64,000 nt of DNA, taken from assembly GCF_964355755.1 (NCBI RefSeq), contig NC_092678.1:4994922-5058921 (forward strand), in the 5' to 3' direction. A program made the position numbers and the translations under genes. Positions 58,880-64,000 of this stretch are shown here, piece after piece. Source of the DNA: Antedon mediterranea. Its lineage: Eukaryota; Echinodermata; Crinoidea; Comatulida; Antedonidae. The notes below the pieces were generated by a model that saw only the letters and a list, made by a program, of their open reading frames with translations, did not search any database and had not been told where the DNA came from. Positions within the stretch are counted from its first letter, which is position 1; each line of letters starts with the position of its first letter.

Positions 58880-61800
58880 ATGGCAACCGCTCTAGAAAAC
58901 CTCCTTGTGAAAGGCCTAAACAAGTTGTTACGACCGGTAAATTGCACAGTAGTTGGAAGTAACCATAGCAGAACATGTTTCAATGGGAATTTCGAAAGGC
59001 GGGTTAGTATCTGTGCTTATTTCGTAAAGTAACATTCGCTAACCTGTTAGCCGCTTACTTAGCGATGTCAACCCGGTAGTACACTCGGTCGACTCACGTT
59101 TTCGTACTGTGTGATTGGTGTTAGGCTGCTTAGCACCGGTGCTTAAACCGTTATACCTCCATGCTTAAACTATCAATCATTATCATGTATGGTATTTTGT
59201 CCGCATTTTGTTACGTTTATGGTTGTACATCAAATCAATGTTGATTTATTTATGTTTAAAGTGGTTTTTATCATATCTTCAGATATTATTAAAAATAAAT
59301 AATATTTATATAATTTTTATACTTGAAATTTTTTGAAAGGAATATTAAACACCATTTAAAAGAGCATAAGCAAAGAGGAAATAAATGAATTCTTTTGATA
59401 TTATAATTCGCTATCTATACAGTAATGTTCTGTGTAGTATATACTGTAATTAATTGCTAAATTAACATAATATAATAATATAAATATAACTTAAATCTTA
59501 AATTAAATAGTAAATACATTTATACAAAATATCTTTTATAATATAATAATTAATAGTTATTTGATTTAATAATATTTTTTATTTATTTTTTTTCTGATTC
59601 CAGCATGAGCCTTCATTTGGGCTTCTGTTTGACATTGACGGGGTGCTATGCCGCGGTCAACAAGTTCTACCAGAAGCGACCAGCGCTTTCAAAAAGCTGC
59701 GAGATCGTCACGGCAAACTACGCGTACCCGTCGTATTTGTGACGAATGCAGGGAATTGTCTGAGGCAGACCAAAGCCGAACAGCTGTCAGATATGCTTCA
59801 GTTTAAGGTATTATTATCAAAGATATGTGCCTCTTGTTATTAGTGTGGGGCGGTGGGAATAAATAAGAATAAAAATTTTTCCTTTACTGATATTTATATC
59901 CCCTTTTTCCTAAAAAAACCCAATAAAATAGTGAAAATAAATAAATAATCTAGAACAAGATTGTAGATTTGGTTGTAAACATTATCATGTACCCATGACA
60001 TACAACAGATTGTAGTGTCCACTTGAAAAGGACTATAGAACATTAACAAAGAGAAACTGATTTAGAATGTCAATTGAGATAGTGAATAAATTAATATTAA
60101 AGAGAGATGAGGAAACGAAAATAAATAGTGTACTGTTATTTACACTGTGGGATTTGCATGTCTGAATGGGTGCTTAATATATGACTCACAGGTAATCCAG
60201 GTTTAGAGAATTTAAAGATAAAGAAATATGTATTTGATTTGATGATCAAAAGCAATTATGCGGCGTTTTTAAATTAATTTATTATGAGATACAACCAGTG
60301 GATTTGGCTAGAAAAGTTTTAAAAAGTTGAGGGTAGGTTGGGAAAAAATAAACAATAGTTTCAGATTGGTTGAATTCTATGGGTGTTCACGCCTCCCTGC
60401 ACCCAGCATAACAACATACCTCCATGCATTGATTTACTTTCTGTACCCCATATGTACTACAGTATTGTTATGATCATATATTAATTCATTTTACTTAAAT
60501 ACTTGTTGTGGTTTACATTTCAGATATCTTCAGATCAAGTTGTCATGTCCCATAGTCCTTTAAAGATGTGTCGTCATTTACATGATAAGCATATACTTGT
60601 TTCTGGTCAAGGACCAGTGAGAGATATAGCAAAGGGGTAAGGTCTATACCAATTGAACAAAGTTAACATTAAGTTAGTACTTAAGGACCAGTGAGAGATA
60701 TAGCAAAGGTGTAAGGTTTATACCAATTGAACAAAGTTAATATTAAGTTAGTACTTAAGGACCAGTGAGAGATATAGCCAAGGTGTAAGGTTTATACCAA
60801 TTGAACAAAGTTAACATTAAGTTAGTACTTAAGGAACAGTGAGAGAAAGGTACAGATGAAGAATATGGCAATGAGTTAGACTGCTTGAATTAACTTAGCG
60901 TGCAATAACTATTTAAACCATAGATATTTTTATATAACACCTATATAAATTCCTGTCATTTGATTGGACGAATGTGGGTCACATGGCGTGCAATAGTACG
61001 CACTATTCAACGATCGCTAAATAGTACTTTTTGAAACATTTTTGTGTACGAAAAAAAAACGTCTAGATGTTATATAAAACAAATAATGAATGTTTTGTAT
61101 TCGTGTAATGGTACAAATAATGGCACTTGGTGAATGATGAAAGGTTATATCAACTCGGCTTTGCCTCGTTGATATAACCTTTCATCATTCACCTCGTGCC
61201 ATTATTTGTACCATTGCACTCATAAACATTCATTATTTTTATAATATACAGCAGTAATAACATAGATAGTGCATTAAGCATATTCTTACTTTTCTTTAGA
61301 CTTGGTTTCCATAAGATTACAACAGTTGATGAACTACGTGACTTGTACCCACATCTTGATTGCGTTGACCATTCCAGGCGGAGAATGCTGCAGAAGGTAA
61401 CAACTCATTTGAATAATAATAATAACCTTATTTGAAATAACAGTGGCACAAACCAAGCCTCTATATCCATTAACGCTCTGTCTACACTATCAAAGTTTAT
61501 GTGACAAAAAATGTGATGTGCCCATATATGGACATGATGATGTCATATCACTACCATATTTGAGCATATCATTACCATATTTGAGCATATCATTACCATA
61601 TTTAGGCATATCAATACCATAATTGGGCAAATCACACTTTTTTGTCAAACTAGTTTGATAGTGTGGATAGAGCTTTAAGCTCATTTTTACTTAATCTATG
61701 TTGACTGCGGGCATTGAACGTAGTAAAATTATTAAATTTTAAAATTAAAATTTGTTCAAATGTGATTTTATAGCATATAAAAGAAAAACAAATTGATCAC

Positions 61801-61988
61801 CCTCAAATCGATGCTGTTGTATTATTTGGAGAACCAGTGAAGTGGGAGCGTAGCCTACAGCTTGTGATTGACACAGTGTTAACGAATGGTGACCTCAACA
61901 GCAAGCCTTACCAAGTGCCTAAGAGACATCTACCAGTTATTGCATGCAATGTGGACTTGTTGTGGATGGCAGAAGCACATTTACCAAG
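58880..61988 (+). CDS. HDHD5: Haloacid dehalogenase-like hydrolase domain-containing 5 (partial, 3' exons not found)
   Basis: Five exons: 58880-59002, 59604-59807, 60524-60636, 61300-61396 and 61774-61988, phases consistent. Exon 2 carries HAD motif I FGLLFDIDGVLCRG and motif II VVFVTNAGN; later exons give ILVSGQGPVRDIAKGLGF, TVDELRDLYPHLDCVD, VLFGEPVKWERSLQLVIDT and NVDLLWMAEAHLPR, which match human HDHD5 (CECR5) in order. The start at 58880 (MATALENLLVKGLNKLLRPV) gives a basic, helical leader compatible with mitochondrial targeting; an in-frame ATG at 58820 is an alternative. The remaining exons (about 200 residues in the human protein, including HAD motif III/IV) are not in the remaining 2 kb and presumably lie beyond the window. 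Exon 3's end is tandemly duplicated downstream. Confidence 0.92.
60609..60856. repeat. 74-bp tandem triplication spanning the HDHD5 exon 3 splice donor
   Basis: Units start at 60609, 60683 and 60757, with a partial fourth at 60831. Each begins AAGGACCAGTGAGAGATATA, so it contains the last 28 bases of exon 3, the donor and 46 bases of intron. The copies read AAAGGTGTAAGG instead of AAAGGGGTAAGG, keeping a GT donor. Confidence 0.92.
61082..61237. mobile_element. Long foldback (hairpin) element in HDHD5 intron 3
   Basis: Arms of about 70 bp pair almost perfectly around a loop TCGGCTTTGCCTC. The innermost part is GATGAAAGGTTATATCAAC / GTTGATATAACCTTTCATC, extending through TGGCACTTGGTG / CACCTCGTGCCA to AATAATGAATG / CATTCATTATT. 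No ORF. Foldback MITE. Confidence 0.85.
61470..61677. mobile_element. MITE family M1, copy 8 (internally expanded)
   Basis: GCTCTGTCTACACTATCAAA at the left, GATAGTGTGGATAGAGCTTT at the right. The CATATCA(C/T)(T)ACCATATTTG interior is reiterated four times, making this the longest copy. In HDHD5 intron 4. Confidence 0.85.
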
Positions 61989-62006
61989 GTAATTTTTAGT
62001 ATCTAA

Positions 62007-62163
62007 AGCTCTGTCCACTATCAAACTTTATGTGACAAAAGAATGTGATTTGCCCATACATGGACATGATGATGTCATATCACTACCATATTATAAGCAT
62101 ATCACTACCATATATGGGCACATCACACTTTGTTGTCACATAAAGTTTGATAGTGTAGACAGA
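62007..62163. mobile_element. MITE family M1, copy 9
   Basis: TAAAGCTCTGTCCACTATC at the left and TTTGATAGTGTAGACAGA at the right; just downstream of HDHD5 exon 5. Confidence 0.8.
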
Positions 62164-62169
62164 TTTTTA

Positions 62170-63250
62170 CTTATTGTAACCGCTCTACACACAACACAAA
62201 AGATTATCGACTTAGGGTTGAGGTGAGCGGGGTTCGAGTTGATTGGGGCAGCGGCACTAGACACACATAGATAATAAATAAAAGAGTACACAATAGTTGG
62301 CTTATAGTAGATGTGTTATTATTCTAAATCGTAATACAATTTATACAATATGCGACTTATAATTAAGTATGCTTAAAGATTTAGATAACAAGTCAAACTT
62401 AAGTTTGTTGACAACTGGCAGTGGTCGAGCTTGTCCCCTTTTTGGTGTGATAAACCCGTTCGAAGTTTGATGCTTATACACTCCACCGATTCCCTCGTCT
62501 GGCTGTGGACTTTACACACAGAATCCAACTTGGGCAATCTTCCCTCAACCTGAATTTGTTGAGCAAGGAATAAGTGTAAATACAACTTCTTTCAGAACGT
62601 ACAAAAAGTATCAGGGAGGACCTGACTGCTCTCAATAGATTTAGAGTTGAGTTGTGTACTACGGTAGCCTTTTTGTATTTAATTCCTATAACTACAGAAT
62701 TCTCTATACAGGCTTCATTCAAGGATAATTTAGGATTAGCTAATAAATCATAGCCTAGTGAGTATATAATGACAGGGTCTTATTACTACACTCTAACTTA
62801 CATATAAACATACAATCAATACGATATAAGGTGGTCAAACATATAGTACATATTTACAATATATCAAGTTGTATCTAAGATAATAAATTCATTGCTGGAC
62901 AACGAGCAATGATAAACATAAAAGTAGTATCCTATATGTAGTTAACAAGTACAACTAAAGGACTTAGCTATGTTACTTACGCTACAAAATAATAAGTTTA
63001 TGTTGGTTATCTTACCTGAATTTGTTGAGCAAGGAATAAGTGTAAATACAACTTCTTTCAGAACGTACAAAAAGTATCAGGGAGGACCTGACTGCTCTCA
63101 ATAGATTTAGAGTTGAGTTGTGATTTTTCCCAACTCTGCAGTCTTTTTTATATGTCTTGGCCCCACCCTGTTGTTCCGAAATACATTCCTGGACCATTAT
63201 CTAATGGTAGATGATGGTGGCCCTATTTCCTTATTTGGAGTTTGATCAGC
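62170..63250 (-). mobile_element. Possible LTR-like element with a duplicated promoter-proximal segment
   Basis: A segment of about 108 bp occurs twice in direct orientation (62548-62655 and 63014-63121; shared start ACCTGAATTTGTTGAGCAAG). On the minus strand each copy is preceded by a TATA-like box (CATATAAAAAAG; TTAAATACAAAAAG) about 30-35 bp before CACAACTCAACTC. The copy at 63014 is followed by AACAAATTCAG/GTAAGA, a donor-like junction. No protein domains; LTR identity is a guess. It probably lies in an HDHD5 intron. Confidence 0.4.
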
Positions 63251-63349
63251 TAATAGTTTATCCTTAAAATAATTAGCTCATACTTAAAGTATGTTGGTCA
63301 GTACTTTCTTTGTTTGTAAGGAAGTAGGAATGTGTAAATGTTGCAATTT

Positions 63350-64000
63350 CCTTGGACTGGCACACTTTTGTGGCCTGGGTTACCCTTCATCTTCTTAGAC
63401 TGGCACACTTTTGTGGCCTGGGTTACCCTTCATCTTCTTAGACTGGCACACTTTTGTGGCCTGGGTTACCCTTCATCTTCTTTGACTGGCCTACTTTTGT
63501 AGCCTGGGTTACCCTTCATCTTCTTTGACTGGCCTACTTTTGTAGCCTGGGTTACCCTTCATCTTCTTAGACTGGCACACTTTTGTGGCCTGGGTTACCC
63601 TTCATCTTCTTTGACTGGCCTACTTTTGTAGCCTGGGTTACCCTTCATCTTCTTTGACTGGCCTACTTTTGTAGCCTGGGTTACCCTTCATCTTCTTTGA
63701 CTGGCCTACTTTTGTAGCCTGGGTTACCCTTCATCTTCTTAGACTGGCACACTTTTGTGGCCTGGGTTACCCTTCATCTTCTTTGACTGGCCTACTTTTG
63801 TAGCCTGGGTTACCCTTCATCTTCTTTGACTGGCCTACTTTTGTAGCCTGGGTTACCCTTCATCTTCTTAGACTGGCACACTTTTGTGGCCTGGGTTACC
63901 CTTCATCTTCTTTGACTGGCCTACTTTTGTAGCCTGGGTTACCCTTCATCTTCTTTGACTGGCCTACTTTTGTAGCCTGGGTTACCCTTCATCTTCTTTG
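63350..64000. repeat. 43-bp minisatellite with two unit variants (continues past window)
   Basis: About fifteen units of 43 bp share CTGGGTTACCCTTCATCTTC. Variant A has GACTGGCACACTTTTGTGG, variant B GACTGGCCTACTTTTGTAG. The order is A A A B B A B B B A B B A B B, tending to an ABB higher-order repeat. Cut by the right edge. Confidence 0.93.

Overview
This is a eukaryotic nuclear window: AT-rich, with intron-split genes using GT..AG junctions and many small interspersed repeats. The recognisable proteins (PIERCE1-, TBC1D25-, ANKRD26-, PEX26- and CNBP-like) are metazoan. Repeat style and gene content suggest an invertebrate deuterostome, possibly an echinoderm such as a crinoid; that placement is inference and weak. 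I assembled exon models by hand from splice sites, codon phase and remembered family sequences, without database searches.

Layout, left to right. An ANKRD26-like gene (minus, cut by the left edge) stands head-to-head with NIT1 (plus, 8591-10447). FAM50A (minus, 10968-14620) faces NIT1 tail-to-tail and carries a tRNA gene with an odd anticodon in one intron. FAM50A shares a 268-bp intergenic promoter region with a PIERCE1-like gene (plus, 14889-16921). TBC1D25 (minus, 19241-28149) follows, with a hAT-like element inserted exactly at a splice donor. Just beyond it lies a transposon nested in another transposon (28437-29714). Then come the F-actin capping protein alpha subunit (minus, 31035-33858) and PEX26 (plus, 34233-36392), again head-to-head. 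CNBP (minus, 38824-43934) has nine zinc knuckles and a 1.15-kb direct repeat in an intron. Next are an unrecognised predicted N-myristoylated protein (minus, 45662-47612) and a coiled-coil protein ending in a CaaX box (plus, 49587-50597). IMP4 (minus) and ISY1 (plus) share a divergent promoter. HDHD5 (plus) runs past the mapped exons into a repeat-rich right end.

The genes are mostly unrelated housekeeping genes (peroxisome import, actin capping, rRNA processing, splicing, metabolite repair, Rab regulation, cilia), arranged as alternating head-to-head and tail-to-tail pairs. They do not form a pathway.

The most unusual signal is repeated duplication of 5' splice sites. IMP4 exon 7 ends in a 27-bp minisatellite that copies the exon/intron junction 35 times. 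HDHD5 has the same kind of event with a 74-bp unit in three copies. In TBC1D25 a transposon's target-site duplication is exactly intron bases +1 to +8. In all three, using any distal donor would put TAA in frame at the junction.
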